DNA from: a virus
IMG/VR virus record: IMGVR_UViG_3300034038_000038
Location: 1 to 31,901 of that record
Reading direction: 5' to 3' (one strand)
DNA: 31,901 nucleotides
The first letter of the stretch is position 1, and every line of letters begins with the position of its first letter. This document shows, one piece after another, positions 14,613 through 23,889 of this stretch. Made by a program: the position numbers and the translations under genes. Under the pieces are notes generated by a model. It saw only the letters and a list, made by a program, of their open reading frames with translations. It was not told the origin of the DNA and did not search any database.

Positions 14613-17453
14613 TTAACATTGATCTTTTTCGTTGGTTTTTATCGTCGGCAATCGCCCGGATAAGACTACCTCCGGCTCTTTGCTCGTAACCTCCGCGATC
14701 GAACTATTGTAATTTAATAAAATTTTTGGCGCTTTTGTATAAATATTATTGCCCGGTATTTTGTGAGAAACAATTAAGCACACTTTACCGTCAATTATCC
14801 CGATGCTATATGTAATATTCTCGCCAAAAATAAATACATCGGTTAAAATTTTGTTTAGCGAGGCGTATTTTGTAATCGCGTCCGTAAGGTTAACTTTGTC
14901 GTAAGCGATCAAGCTATTTAGCCCCTCCGTGATAGCTATATCGCCGAAATTAAAGCTATCAAAAACAGCAGAGCCCGCCGTCCTGTGCAATAAGAAAAGA
15001 TCGCCAAAAGTTAACAGATGAGAGTCTGAAATTATCCGCCCGACACTGCCAGCGATCGCGTCATAAAAAGAAACAAAAGCCGGAGCGATAACCTCCCTTA
15101 TACTTTCCGCCGTCGCCGAGTCGGTGAATTTTAGCAAGTCCAAATTTACGCCGGTTAGCTGCGACACTACAAAAGAAAAAACTTCGTCGGAGTAAATATC
15201 GCCGCTTGCGATCGCGTCCCTTATCGTCAAGTTTGAGATAATATTATCAGAAAAACCGACCAAATCAAAACCGAGAAAAGCGTTTACACTTTTTAGAGAT
15301 CGTGTTAAATCGCCGGTAAAAAATCCATCAACACTCAAGACACCGACCGAAACAAGCGCCTCGATGTAGTCAGAAACAAGAGCACCAGAAAAACCGCCCG
15401 CGCCTGCGATCTTTTCGATTGTCGCCTCGTCTGTTAACTTTTCCCCGTCGCTCGACAGTTTTAAAAGCTCGATCGTTAGCGCCGCGATCTCGGTTAAGCT
15501 TAAAAAGTCCTCGATGATCTGATTCTTTACGATAAGAGGCAGCGCCTCGTCAGCGTATTTTGCCCCCTGCGATAAAACGCCAAGCACCTCACTAAATACA
15601 TCGGTTAAAAAACCCTCCGAAAAAGAGATATTTTCCGCATATATCGACCGGTAAAAAGCGCCCGTGTTTGTCAAAATATCAGAGAGAGAATACCCCGAAA
15701 GCCGGAGAGCCGATATTTTCGCCATTACCGCCGCTATATCCGAAAGATCAACCCCCGCCGATGTTAACTTTTGAGATAAAAGCATCAGAGCGTTAATATC
15801 TCCGACCTTTACCTCCGCGAAATCGGTTAAAATCAGCTCCGCCCGGTTGTCCTTTTGTTCACCTGTTTTTAACGCTTCAGCAGAAACCACACTAACGGCT
15901 TTTTGCCGAGCGTAATCTTCCGCGATATTTATATCGTCAGAATATAAAACATACAGAGCCGCGAGCCGATCCCGAACATCTAAAGCTTTTAACGCCTCCG
16001 AGATTTGCGCGATCGTCGCAAGTTTGACCTCCGCCGAATCATCTGCGAGATACTGATCGTAAAGAGAAACTATTTTTGCAATGCTGTTTTTTGTGTTGTC
16101 CGATATGTTAAGCGCCTCAATAGTCGCCGCCGCCGTCGCTATATGATAAAAAAGATCGTCGGAGATATCGAGATTTTCCGCCGCCGTCGCTATCGCTTCA
16201 CCTGTGCGCAATATTTCTTCTGTGTATTTTTGCAAGTCAGACAAGGCGGCGATTAAGCCCCTGTTTGCCGCCGTGATATCCTCCGCCTTAACACCGGCAA
16301 GCACAAGCGCCGCGATTGTTTTTTTCGATACGCCAAAATCACCAAGATTTAAAAGCTCCGCCATCGCTAAAATAGCGCTCTTGTTGGCGATCTGATCATC
16401 GCCGCCCGTTGTGCCGTCCGAAACATCGCCTAAAGATGCCTTATTTGCCCCATAAACGCCCGCTGATCGAACAAAGTCCGAAAAGTCGGCAAGTATAGAG
16501 CCGATTGATTTAGAGCTATCAAAACCGCTTAAAACGTCGCCCGCGTCCGCCTGTGTTGTTGCTGATCGCTCTCCGCTGTCCACCTGCAAAATCGAATCAC
16601 CGGCGAAAAGGTTTGCGTTAATATTATTTTTGCTTAAATCGGTATTTTTTAATATTTCGCTAACAAGCAAAGCGACCTCTTTTTTAGCTGTCGCCGGATC
16701 GCTCAAGCCGACAAAATCAATCAAAGCGGAGATCGTCGCGATATTCTTAACGCTCGAGTCAACGTTTTTTATCGAGTCTAAAATATCCGCCGAGATTTGT
16801 TGACCGCTTGACCCTTTAACGGCGAAAGCAATTAAAACCCTGTGATTTATGCGCCCTAAACTATATCCGATTTGCGTTGTTGGCGATGTTCCGGGCAAGT
16901 AGCTTGCGAGAGCCGTCGTGCGCCCGCTTTGGTTTGTTTGAAGTATCTTCCACAAAAGCACCTGACCGGGCTCGCTCGGATTTGTGCCGCTCTCGAGATT
17001 TTCGCCCTCGAGAAAAGCAAAAACAAGATCGTTATCGGTTGACTGCGGCGAAAGAATCATCGGGCTGCTCCCCGTCGCGTTTGATGCCGCTTTTTCGACC
17101 TGACCAAAAGGCGCCGCCGTGTTAACACCCGATAAAACTATCGAGCCGAGAACATTAGCCCAGAGAGTCGTTGAATTGAAGTTAATTGTTATCGTTTGCG
17201 ATCCCGCCGGAGGATTGACGAGATAAAAAATATCTTCTCGGGCGTCGTCCAACTGAATCGAGTTTGCGAGAAAATTTAACGCCTGCCCGCCGATCGTCGC
17301 CGATGTAATACTCTCGAGCCCGTCATTATTCCATTGCACCGCTACGAGCAAGAGAGAATCGCTCAAGCCCGCCGGTATGTTAACCGTTTGCGATATACTG
17401 TTTTGCTGATTGTTCCACGTCGCCGAATATAGCTCGATCGTTGGTTTAGGCAA
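14613..17453 (-). CDS. 946-aa repetitive helical virion protein with beta N-terminal domain
   Basis: Residues 1-215 form a beta-rich domain (V-N-I-P-A-G-L-S-D-S-L-L-L-V-A-V-Q-W, L-V-F-A-F-L-E-G) resembling carbohydrate-binding or collar domains. Residues about 225-880 consist of degenerate helical repeats, each with a short (L/F)-x-(I/F)-S-(D/E) step followed by hydrophobic helices rich in A, L and I. The C-terminus (about 885-946) is beta-rich and ends in C. Start is TTG at 17453, with GGGGGT about 6 nt upstream formed by the end of the previous gene. Its place between head connectors suggests a head or neck fibre rather than a tail tip fibre. It is the longest protein encoded and no family is recognised. 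Confidence 0.7.
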   Translation of the reverse strand: MPKPTIELYSATWNNQQNSISQTVNIPAGLSDSLLLVAVQWNNDGLESITSATIGGQALNFLANSIQLDDAREDIFYLVNPPAGSQTITINFNSTTLWANVLGSIVLSGVNTAAPFGQVEKAASNATGSSPMILSPQSTDNDLVFAFLEGENLESGTNPSEPGQVLLWKILQTNQSGRTTALASYLPGTSPTTQIGYSLGRINHRVLIAFAVKGSSGQQISADILDSIKNVDSSVKNIATISALIDFVGLSDPATAKKEVALLVSEILKNTDLSKNNINANLFAGDSILQVDSGERSATTQADAGDVLSGFDSSKSIGSILADFSDFVRSAGVYGANKASLGDVSDGTTGGDDQIANKSAILAMAELLNLGDFGVSKKTIAALVLAGVKAEDITAANRGLIAALSDLQKYTEEILRTGEAIATAAENLDISDDLFYHIATAAATIEALNISDNTKNSIAKIVSLYDQYLADDSAEVKLATIAQISEALKALDVRDRLAALYVLYSDDINIAEDYARQKAVSVVSAEALKTGEQKDNRAELILTDFAEVKVGDINALMLLSQKLTSAGVDLSDIAAVMAKISALRLSGYSLSDILTNTGAFYRSIYAENISFSEGFLTDVFSEVLGVLSQGAKYADEALPLIVKNQIIEDFLSLTEIAALTIELLKLSSDGEKLTDEATIEKIAGAGGFSGALVSDYIEALVSVGVLSVDGFFTGDLTRSLKSVNAFLGFDLVGFSDNIISNLTIRDAIASGDIYSDEVFSFVVSQLTGVNLDLLKFTDSATAESIREVIAPAFVSFYDAIAGSVGRIISDSHLLTFGDLFLLHRTAGSAVFDSFNFGDIAITEGLNSLIAYDKVNLTDAITKYASLNKILTDVFIFGENITYSIGIIDGKVCLIVSHKIPGNNIYTKAPKILLNYNSSIAEVTSKEPEVVLSGRLPTIKTNEKDQC

Positions 17454-17456
17454 GAT

Positions 17457-18011
17457 TTACCCCCAAAAAGAAAATTTTTTAAAAGGCTCGAGAGCTTTTT
17501 CGTAAAACGCCGCCCGCTCACCGAGAGCCGATACTGTGTAGTTTACCGAATAGTTTCCGATCTTTTCCGCTGATATCTCCGCCTCACCTGTGCGATTTAA
17601 AAGATCGATCGCTATATTTTGGGCAAGCGTTAACACCTCCGCCGGTATATCAACCCGAGCGACGTTGCCCCGCGTCATCTCGTCAAAAACATACTCGCCG
17701 GGATATAGAAAAAATTTATCCACATCTATTTTTTGAACTACAAAAAAGCCGTTGTTTTTTAACCCGCAAAGTTTAATCGTGCAGCCCGCATAATAGCCGA
17801 AAAAATCCAAGTTAACACCGGCGAAAGAAATTGATTTTTCTGATGCAGACGCGATAAAATCGCCCTCGATGAAAGTTGTCTTATTAATAAAAAGGTTTTT
17901 CGTCCGGGAAATTATATAATAAAGAGCGGAGTTTAAAAGAGTTTCGGCTTTATTTGTAGGTAAATTGGCGAGAGTGTCGTTTAAAGTTATGTTATTTATC
18001 GATTTGATCAT
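17457..18011 (-). CDS. Head-tail connector (Ad1-type adaptor) candidate
   Basis: A 184-residue protein lying after the capsid gene, where siphoviruses encode the first connector that docks under the portal. It is helical at the N-terminus (A-E-T-L-L-N-S-A-L-Y-Y-I-I-S-R) and in the A-E-V-L-T-L-A-Q-N-I-A-I-D-L-L helix near 125-140, with a beta segment between. The helix pair is reminiscent of gp15/gp6 connectors, but the family is not certain. It overlaps the AT-hook gene by 20 bp. Confidence 0.6.
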   Translation of the reverse strand: MIKSINNITLNDTLANLPTNKAETLLNSALYYIISRTKNLFINKTTFIEGDFIASASEKSISFAGVNLDFFGYYAGCTIKLCGLKNNGFFVVQKIDVDKFFLYPGEYVFDEMTRGNVARVDIPAEVLTLAQNIAIDLLNRTGEAEISAEKIGNYSVNYTVSALGERAAFYEKALEPFKKFSFWG

Positions 18012-18141
18012 CTTTTTTGTTTACCCTCTTTTTTTTCGGGCGACCGCGTTTTTTAATTACAACGAGAGGCGGTTTTTCGTCCGCCTCCGTTGGTTTTTCT
18101 TTTTTCTTGCGTTGCCTGTAGTAGTGAAAAAACACACTCAT
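17992..18141 (-). CDS. 49-residue basic protein with AT-hook motif
   Basis: A 50-codon frame (with stop) from ATG 18141 that uses AGGTG at the very end of the capsid gene as its ribosome site, 8 nt upstream. The product is highly basic: R-Q-R-K-K-K near residue 10 and K-K-R-G-R-P-K-K-K-R at about 30-39. The R-G-R-P core with flanking lysines is an AT-hook, which binds the minor groove of AT-rich DNA. It lies between the major capsid gene and the first connector, so it may be packaged with or help condense the DNA inside the head, or link DNA to the capsid. The end overlaps the next gene by 20 bp. Too short to prove by itself, but the ribosome site and motif support it. Confidence 0.65.
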   Translation of the reverse strand: MSVFFHYYRQRKKKEKPTEADEKPPLVVIKKRGRPKKKRVNKKDDQIDK

Positions 18142-18145
18142 TTTT

Positions 18146-19090
18146 TTACACCTGATCTAACTTGTGCACAAATTTAACGATACGGATATTTTTTCCGTCA
18201 TAAACCTGCGACCAGTTGTTCCCGTCGGCAAGTGTAGCGTTATCCGGGCGCATCTGTGCCCCCTGATAAGCGATCCCGCGAGGGTGCAAAATATAATGGC
18301 GGCGAGAGATCAGAATATCATCACCGGCGAGAGAATCGCGATCGACCTCAACGGGCACTTTTGGGCTTCCTTCTGCATATCCGACAGCGCCCTCACCGAA
18401 TAGATAAGTAGTATACACATCACCAGCGACCGGCAAAGAGTCATCGGTTAAGACGATTTTATCCATAAAGGTTTTAACGATAACCGACCCTTGAGAATCC
18501 TTAAAATATTGGATAAGATCATTCTTTGCTAATTGTGCCTCCGTCGCGCTGTGCATAATTACGGCAACGAGCCGATCTTTCGCATCGCCCAGCTTTTGAG
18601 CCGCATCAACGAAACTTTTTCCGCTGATGTTTGCCGCCGTGCCAGCTAAAGCGCTTATATCGTGAACATTAGTTGCGTTTGCCGCACTGAAAGCACCGCT
18701 CAAGATATTTACAAGCGTTTTGTTTTGCTGCCGCACCCAGTAATTGGCGACCATATCGCCCAGAGCGCGGAGCGGATCGCTACCGGCTAAACTACCCGCG
18801 AGATCATTAGCGGAGAAAGCTTTACCGCGCGTTAACAGCACCGCCGAATCTTCGCCTGTGGTAAATTTTGCCGGAGTGAGCGGAGTCGTATCGCTTAAAA
18901 CCTCATCGTCGCCGGTTAAATCATTCCAGAAAGGCAAGGAAACTTTTTGCCCGCCGTTGCCGAGATTTAACCCGGTCAATTGGCTTATGATCCCCGAAGT
19001 AAACAGCGCCGATTTTTCCGCTGTTCGTTGAATAACATAAGGCACAAAAATCTCCGGGATAACCACATCAGAAATCAAAGTCTTGCTCAT
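18146..19090 (-). CDS. Major capsid protein
   Basis: A 314-residue protein matching a widespread class of phage coat proteins: the N-terminal D-V-V-I-P-E-I-F-V-P-Y-V-I-Q-R-T-A-E, then G-G-Q-K-V-S-L-P-F-W-N-D-L-T-G-D-D-E-V-L, and a late H-Y-I-L-H-P-R-G-I. HK97 fold is expected. It directly follows the scaffold gene, uses an AAAGAGGT ribosome site and has no cleavable N-terminal delta domain, consistent with a separate scaffold. It forms the icosahedral shell. Confidence 0.92.
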   Translation of the reverse strand: MSKTLISDVVIPEIFVPYVIQRTAEKSALFTSGIISQLTGLNLGNGGQKVSLPFWNDLTGDDEVLSDTTPLTPAKFTTGEDSAVLLTRGKAFSANDLAGSLAGSDPLRALGDMVANYWVRQQNKTLVNILSGAFSAANATNVHDISALAGTAANISGKSFVDAAQKLGDAKDRLVAVIMHSATEAQLAKNDLIQYFKDSQGSVIVKTFMDKIVLTDDSLPVAGDVYTTYLFGEGAVGYAEGSPKVPVEVDRDSLAGDDILISRRHYILHPRGIAYQGAQMRPDNATLADGNNWSQVYDGKNIRIVKFVHKLDQV

Positions 19091-19111
19091 TTTTTACCTC
19101 TTTCTTTTTTG

Positions 19112-19777
19112 TTACTTTTCGGCTTTAGATAAAACCGCGTTTTTTAGTTTTTCGGCAAGCTCGGGATCGCTACGATATAAACGAGCCTGCTCCGTTAAAT
19201 TGTAAGTTTCCGGCGCAAAAGGATTTTTCACCCCCGCAAGATCGGGATCGGCTTTTATGTTAACTTTTGGATCAGCGCCGGATATTTTTTTATCACCAAA
19301 AGCCCAAGACTTTTCAGCCTTTAAGCGCTCAATTTGCTCTTTTAACCCGATAACTTGATCCCCGTCGATACTAACTTTTTCGAGGTCAATCGCTTTTATT
19401 AAAAGATCAGTATCGAGCGCACCGTTTTTTAAGAGCTCGAACTTTGCGGCGTTTTCCAGCTTAACCCGTTTAACCTTTTCCGCTGCCTCTCTTTCGAGCT
19501 GCGTCATTTTTTCGGTTAACTCCCCGAGTTTTTGCTTTACCGCGTCCTTTTCGCCGACCTCTTTTTTTAGGTTTTCAATTGAATCCTTGAGCTCCGCAAG
19601 CTGCTTTTGCGCTTCCTTTTTTGCCTCGATAACCTCGTTTAATCGTGATCTCGGGATAAACTCTTGCCCGTTAATCTCGACCTCCCCGCTATCTTTTACC
19701 GGCAAAATCTTATAATTTTTAAGCTTTTCCGCGATCTTATCGCTCCACAGCTCGCCAAAAATCTCTTTGTAATCCAT
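19112..19777 (-). CDS. Capsid scaffold protein, Gp20-like
   Basis: A 221-residue, highly charged protein. Residues about 45-115 form a long coiled coil rich in E, K, L and Q (E-A-K-K-E-A-Q-K-Q-L-A-E-L-K), followed by a K-F-E-L-L-K-N-G-A-L-D-T-D-L-L segment characteristic of the phage Gp20 scaffold family, and a disordered C-terminus rich in P, D and N. It lies just before the capsid gene, as expected. It guides capsid assembly and leaves before maturation. GAGAGG lies 8 nt before the ATG. Confidence 0.88.
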   Translation of the reverse strand: MDYKEIFGELWSDKIAEKLKNYKILPVKDSGEVEINGQEFIPRSRLNEVIEAKKEAQKQLAELKDSIENLKKEVGEKDAVKQKLGELTEKMTQLEREAAEKVKRVKLENAAKFELLKNGALDTDLLIKAIDLEKVSIDGDQVIGLKEQIERLKAEKSWAFGDKKISGADPKVNIKADPDLAGVKNPFAPETYNLTEQARLYRSDPELAEKLKNAVLSKAEK

Positions 19778-19904
19778 TTAAAAACCTCTCTTTTTTCGCT
19801 GTTTACCGTTGCTAACGTTTTTTTATTTGTGTTAACATCGCGGCTTAACGCCCCGCTCGGCTCATATATCTAAATATATACATATATACATAAAAATAAA
19901 AGTA
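19778..19904 (-). other. Intergenic AT-rich leader before the scaffold gene
   Basis: This 127-bp gap holds a run of alternating T and A (about 19865-19893) like those at 380-402, 4156-4179 and 28770-28795, then a small GC hairpin (GCGG...CCGC, about 19840-19860) and a GTTAAC site at about 19831. It could contain a promoter for scaffold and capsid or an mRNA processing site, but no convincing -35/-10 pair is seen. Confidence 0.35.
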
Positions 19905-20849
19905 TTAAAACGCGTAACCATACCGGGCGGCGAAATCCTCAAAGCTTATGTTTTCGATTATTCCCTCCGCCGATCGTCGCTCGAGCTGCTCGGGCTCGAT
20001 TAAATCTATTCCAACCGTGCAACGGCAATTTATATCTTCCTCCGCAACACCAAAAAGCGACGGAGCCGGAGCCTTGAGCCCGTCAATAGAAAAATATCCC
20101 TCATCGTCCGCCCGTTGCCCGTCAAGCCGCCTGTGTGTCGGGCGCGTCCGATCGTCGAGCGTTGCTATCCATATTTTTCTTATCTCAACACCGGCGCCCT
20201 CCGCTGTTTTCGCGAGCTTTTCATATCCGGCAAGCTTCCCAACGTTACGGGCTCGCTGCCCCTCCGTCCGAGCGATCCGAATAACCTCGTAGGCGTTTTT
20301 TTCCATTCTCCGCCGTATATTAACGCCTGTTTTTTTGTAGCCGTATCCCTGCAAAAGCGCCTGCGTGATCTCGTTTTTTATGATAGCGTTTAACTTATCC
20401 CGCGCCTGTTTTGTGCTTGCGCGCCATTTGATAAGATCGTATTTGTTTAATTGCGCGGCGATAAAGTCATCGATATTCAAATTTCCCAGATTAATGCTTT
20501 TCCTTATAACTTGCTCGCCCGCAAATAATACGTTAAAAAAGCCGATCTCCGATATCTTTTTCGTGTTTAAAAATATACGGCTCTCTACGATACCAAACTT
20601 TTTTTTAAGTATCTCTCGTATCTTTTTTTGTAGTATTAAAAGCCGATTAAATTTATTCATTTCCGTTAATGTTACGCCGTCGCCATAGCGCAAATATATT
20701 TCCTGAATCTCCGCTAATATACCAGCGAGAGCCTCTTTATATTCCGCCAAAACAGCCCGCTCAAGATCGGCAAGCTGTTTGTCTGTTAACTTTTCGCCCT
20801 TGTTCATAAGGCGATTAATTTTTTGCGCCGTCCGGCTATATTGAGGCAC
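19905..20849 (-). CDS. Mu gpF / SPP1 gp7-like minor head protein
   Basis: A 314-residue protein. The C-terminal domain (about 170-290) shows the Phage_Mu_F pattern: R-I-A-R-T-E-G-Q-R-A-R-N, then W-I-A-T-L-D-D-R-T-R-P-T-H-R-R-L-D-G-Q, and D-I-N-C-R-C-T-V at the end. These proteins bind the portal and travel in the capsid; they help DNA ejection or capsid assembly. It starts with GTG two bases after the portal stop, with GGGAG 7 nt upstream. Confidence 0.92.
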   Translation of the reverse strand: MPQYSRTAQKINRLMNKGEKLTDKQLADLERAVLAEYKEALAGILAEIQEIYLRYGDGVTLTEMNKFNRLLILQKKIREILKKKFGIVESRIFLNTKKISEIGFFNVLFAGEQVIRKSINLGNLNIDDFIAAQLNKYDLIKWRASTKQARDKLNAIIKNEITQALLQGYGYKKTGVNIRRRMEKNAYEVIRIARTEGQRARNVGKLAGYEKLAKTAEGAGVEIRKIWIATLDDRTRPTHRRLDGQRADDEGYFSIDGLKAPAPSLFGVAEEDINCRCTVGIDLIEPEQLERRSAEGIIENISFEDFAARYGYAF

Positions 20850-20851
20850 GT

Positions 20852-22291
20852 TTAAGCTCCCGTGTTTTCGTTGTCATCAAGCGATATCGTTTCCTCTTTT
20901 TCGATCTGTTCAAGCTCGCGATCAACATCAAAAACAAAAGGGTGATTTGCGAGCTGTGTCCGCCGCGAGATTATTCCGGTTGAGCTTAATACATTTTGAA
21001 CAGCCTCCGCCGTGTTGAATATCTGCGAGCGATTAAACACAATCTCAACGCCCGAAAAATCGATTTTTCTTGCCCCCTTTAATTCCCGCAAATACGCCTC
21101 CATCTTTAGCATAGAACGCAAAAAAGTTTCGATCGCTACAGCGAGGCGGCTCGCCTTCATATCGAGGCGGCTATAAAGAAACTTGAGAGCAACGCCGGAG
21201 ATGCCGCTCGCGATCTTTTCGGGATCGATTAAAACAGCTTGACCGAAAAAGTGAATATCCTTATAAAGCCGCTCGAGCGCGATCGTCCGCGCCTCCGTCG
21301 GGATATTTATCTCAACCGATTCGATGCCGCCGCTATCGTCAACCGCAACGGCTTTATAATATTTAAGATTTTCGACCAGCTCCGCGATATCCGCCCCGCC
21401 TGCGCCCTTGATGACCTTTAAAACCTCTTGCACGTCCTCGATATTATCAAAAAAGCCTGACTCGATCCGATCGTAAGCATCAACGAGCCTTTTGATCCGC
21501 TTTAAATCGCTTGCGCCTGTTTCGTTATTTTTTAGCTCGATAATAGGGATATAAGGCTCGCCGTTTTCGTCGATCCATCGATAAGACCGCTCCCGACCGG
21601 TTGCATCAACGATCGAGATATAAGGCTCAAAAGGGAGAGCCTCGTCCGGCTCAAAAAGCCCCGTGTTAACATTCTGCTTGTATCGATGAACGCCTTTTTT
21701 ATCGTAATATTCAACCTGCCAAAAATCTTTTTCACCGTCGCCGGTTTTCTGTGTAAGCGAGTAGTATCTTATATAAGCGATCGGCTTTTCTTGTAGCCCT
21801 GTGTCCCTTATAACGACAATCGTCGCCGCGTCAAAAATCGCCCAATCTAAAGCGCCGGAGTCGTTAACGAAAAAATAAACATACTCTTTGCCCTTGTTTG
21901 AGATATTTGTCCCTAACGTCCGCAAAAATAAATGCAGATCGTTATTGTTTATATTATCGAGATATTCCTGCGCCTCGTCATTGTCGGCGCTTAAAGTTAA
22001 CTTTTTACCAAGCAAATAATCGATCTTTTGATCGACAAAATCAGCGTGAAAGGGATTTACTATCCGAAAGTTTGATTTAGTCGCGTCGATCCGCTTTTGT
22101 TGGTTTGCGTCGTAATAATAGCGCTGCTTTAGATTTATATCGTGCTTGCAGTCGTAATATTTAACGCCGTCGATCATATCTTTTTTATCCGGGCTCGTGA
22201 TATCCTGCAGAATTAAATCTTTAAAAATAGCGCTTAATCCCTGAACGTCTGCGGAGTCGATAATCGCCCTCATTATTTCGCTTTTAATCAT
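20852..22291 (-). CDS. Portal protein, SPP1 gp6-like
   Basis: A 479-residue protein of the SPP1 gp6 (Phage_prot_Gp6) class. Characteristic are N-P-F-H-A-D-F-V-D-Q-K-I-D-Y-L-L-G-K near residue 80-95, the I-P-I-I-E-L-K-N-N central segment, and S-G-V-A-L-K-F-L-Y-S-R-L-D at about 360-375 before a long helix. The portal dodecamer forms the DNA channel and docks terminase. Order (terminase, portal, MuF protein, scaffold, capsid) is canonical. GAGGTG lies 6 nt before the ATG. Confidence 0.93.
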   Translation of the reverse strand: MIKSEIMRAIIDSADVQGLSAIFKDLILQDITSPDKKDMIDGVKYYDCKHDINLKQRYYYDANQQKRIDATKSNFRIVNPFHADFVDQKIDYLLGKKLTLSADNDEAQEYLDNINNNDLHLFLRTLGTNISNKGKEYVYFFVNDSGALDWAIFDAATIVVIRDTGLQEKPIAYIRYYSLTQKTGDGEKDFWQVEYYDKKGVHRYKQNVNTGLFEPDEALPFEPYISIVDATGRERSYRWIDENGEPYIPIIELKNNETGASDLKRIKRLVDAYDRIESGFFDNIEDVQEVLKVIKGAGGADIAELVENLKYYKAVAVDDSGGIESVEINIPTEARTIALERLYKDIHFFGQAVLIDPEKIASGISGVALKFLYSRLDMKASRLAVAIETFLRSMLKMEAYLRELKGARKIDFSGVEIVFNRSQIFNTAEAVQNVLSSTGIISRRTQLANHPFVFDVDRELEQIEKEETISLDDNENTGA

Positions 22292-22309
22292 TGCAACACC
22301 TCTTTTTTT

Positions 22310-23533
22310 TTATCCACCGGCTAAAAATAAAATTTTTCTCTCGTGAGCGATATCTTCGAGCGCATACCTCAAAGCATCGATCAGATGATTATTGAAATCG
22401 ACGGGCTCCTCTAAAAGCTCCCCGTTTTTATCTTTGCGATAAACGTAGTTTTGAATCTCACTTATAAAATTTTGGCAAGATCGATTGATAACGATCTCGT
22501 GCCGACGCAAAAAGTCAAGACCAAAGCGCACCGAGTCGGAGCCTTTTTTTGCCCCCTTGATCTTAAAGCCCTCTTTTTTCCATTCTTTAATTCTTGCGGG
22601 CTCGCTTGAGTCTGCCGTTATTCTCGCGCCGTGATCAAAAAAATCTTTGCCGATCTTGATCAGCTCGCTATTATCAAGCCCGCGTTGATAAAACTCATCA
22701 TAAACATATATTTTGCCGTCGTGAAAGCCCACTTTAATAAACGCCGCCGGATCATTAAAGCCCCAATCGATCCCGTTGTATTGACGCCCTAAAATCCATC
22801 GATTTTTGAAATCATAAGGCTCAAAATCTTCTATCCTGTAATTCGTTAAAATATGCCCGCCTAAAATACCCCACTCACCGAGCCCATATATACGCCAATA
22901 AACCGGATCGACCTCCGCGAGCCGCTCGATCTCCGCCCTGTCGTCATCGCTCAAAAAGCGATTATCTTTATACGTCGAGTGAATCGATACGCAATTCTCG
23001 GGCTTATTATCAAAAAAGTATTTTTTAAGCCAGTGGTTAGCCGATACCGGATTGAAGCTTAAGATAATTTGCTTTTCCTTAACCTCCGAGCCGCGCAAGC
23101 GCAAGTTAATTTGTTTAAAATCGTCCTCTGTGATCTCGCTCGCTTCCTCGATCCAGATATCAGTTACCCCCGCGATAGATTTTAGTTTTTCAACGTCATC
23201 GAGCCCCACAAAAAGAAATCTGTTGCCGTTTGTTTCGTTTATAATATAAAGATCGCTTTTGTTAATGCGAAAAAACCGGGCAAGCCCCCAGCTCTTGATC
23301 AAGCCCTCGATCAGCGCAAAAGTCGAGTATCTGTTTGTCCTCCCGACCTTGCGAGCGATCAACGTAACCCGGCGCTCTTTGGTTAAGTTAGCAAATAGTT
23401 TTTTTTGCGCTACAAAATAACTTTTACCTGATGCCGCTCCGCCAAAATATACCTCAAACCGGTTGGAATAGCTTTCCAGATACGGCAAATATTTTGCATT
23501 AAAAACATTCTTTTTTATTTGCAGCGTTATCAA
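22310..23533 (-). CDS. terL: Terminase large subunit, PBSX-type
   Basis: A 407-residue packaging motor. The ATPase domain has Walker A G-G-A-A-S-G-K-S at residues 31-38 and Walker B I-W-I-E-E at about 126-130. The nuclease domain carries D256 (G-I-D-W-G-F), D308 (T-A-D-S-S) and D386 (L-I-D-A-L-R-Y). This arrangement matches the Terminase_3 / PBSX group. The start is TTG at 23533, overlapping the small-subunit stop in a TTGA arrangement, so the two subunits are likely translationally coupled. It pumps genome DNA into the prohead and cuts concatemers. Confidence 0.95.
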   Translation of the reverse strand: MITLQIKKNVFNAKYLPYLESYSNRFEVYFGGAASGKSYFVAQKKLFANLTKERRVTLIARKVGRTNRYSTFALIEGLIKSWGLARFFRINKSDLYIINETNGNRFLFVGLDDVEKLKSIAGVTDIWIEEASEITEDDFKQINLRLRGSEVKEKQIILSFNPVSANHWLKKYFFDNKPENCVSIHSTYKDNRFLSDDDRAEIERLAEVDPVYWRIYGLGEWGILGGHILTNYRIEDFEPYDFKNRWILGRQYNGIDWGFNDPAAFIKVGFHDGKIYVYDEFYQRGLDNSELIKIGKDFFDHGARITADSSEPARIKEWKKEGFKIKGAKKGSDSVRFGLDFLRRHEIVINRSCQNFISEIQNYVYRKDKNGELLEEPVDFNNHLIDALRYALEDIAHERKILFLAGG

Positions 23534-23889
23534 TCGACGATCTCAACCTTTATTTTGATATTATCATCACTGCCGAGCTCCGCATAGTTGATCCCCCTGC
23601 TGTTGAAAAGCTTTGGAAATCTATTATTTAAAAAATACTCGATCGCTCGTTGATTGCCCGCGTTGATGTTAACAAAAAGCTTGCTTAAAACGCTCGTAAG
23701 CGCCCCCAGTTGCGCGTTGTGTATCTTTGCGGCAAAGTCTGCATCTCTTTTTTTCTCTCTCGTTAGAGTACTGTTATTAACGCCGAGCAAGTCGCAAGCG
23801 ATGTTTTCGTAAAAGCCGAACTCGACGAGCCTAATAAAAAGCTCTTTTTGCTGCTCGTCAAAAAACCTTTTGCGCCCCGCCTTTGCCAT
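23530..23889 (-). CDS. terS: Terminase small subunit
   Basis: A 119-residue DNA-binding protein directly before terL. The N-terminus (A-G-R-K-R-F-F-D-E-Q-Q) leads into an HTH (E-N-I-A-C-D-L-L-G-V-N-N-S-T-L-T-R), followed by a helical oligomerisation part and a short acidic tail. It recognises the packaging start and regulates terL. Its ATG shares one base with the stop of the upstream membrane coiled-coil gene (TAATG) and its stop overlaps terL. Confidence 0.88.
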   Translation of the reverse strand: MAKAGRKRFFDEQQKELFIRLVEFGFYENIACDLLGVNNSTLTREKKRDADFAAKIHNAQLGALTSVLSKLFVNINAGNQRAIEYFLNNRFPKLFNSRGINYAELGSDDNIKIKVEIVD

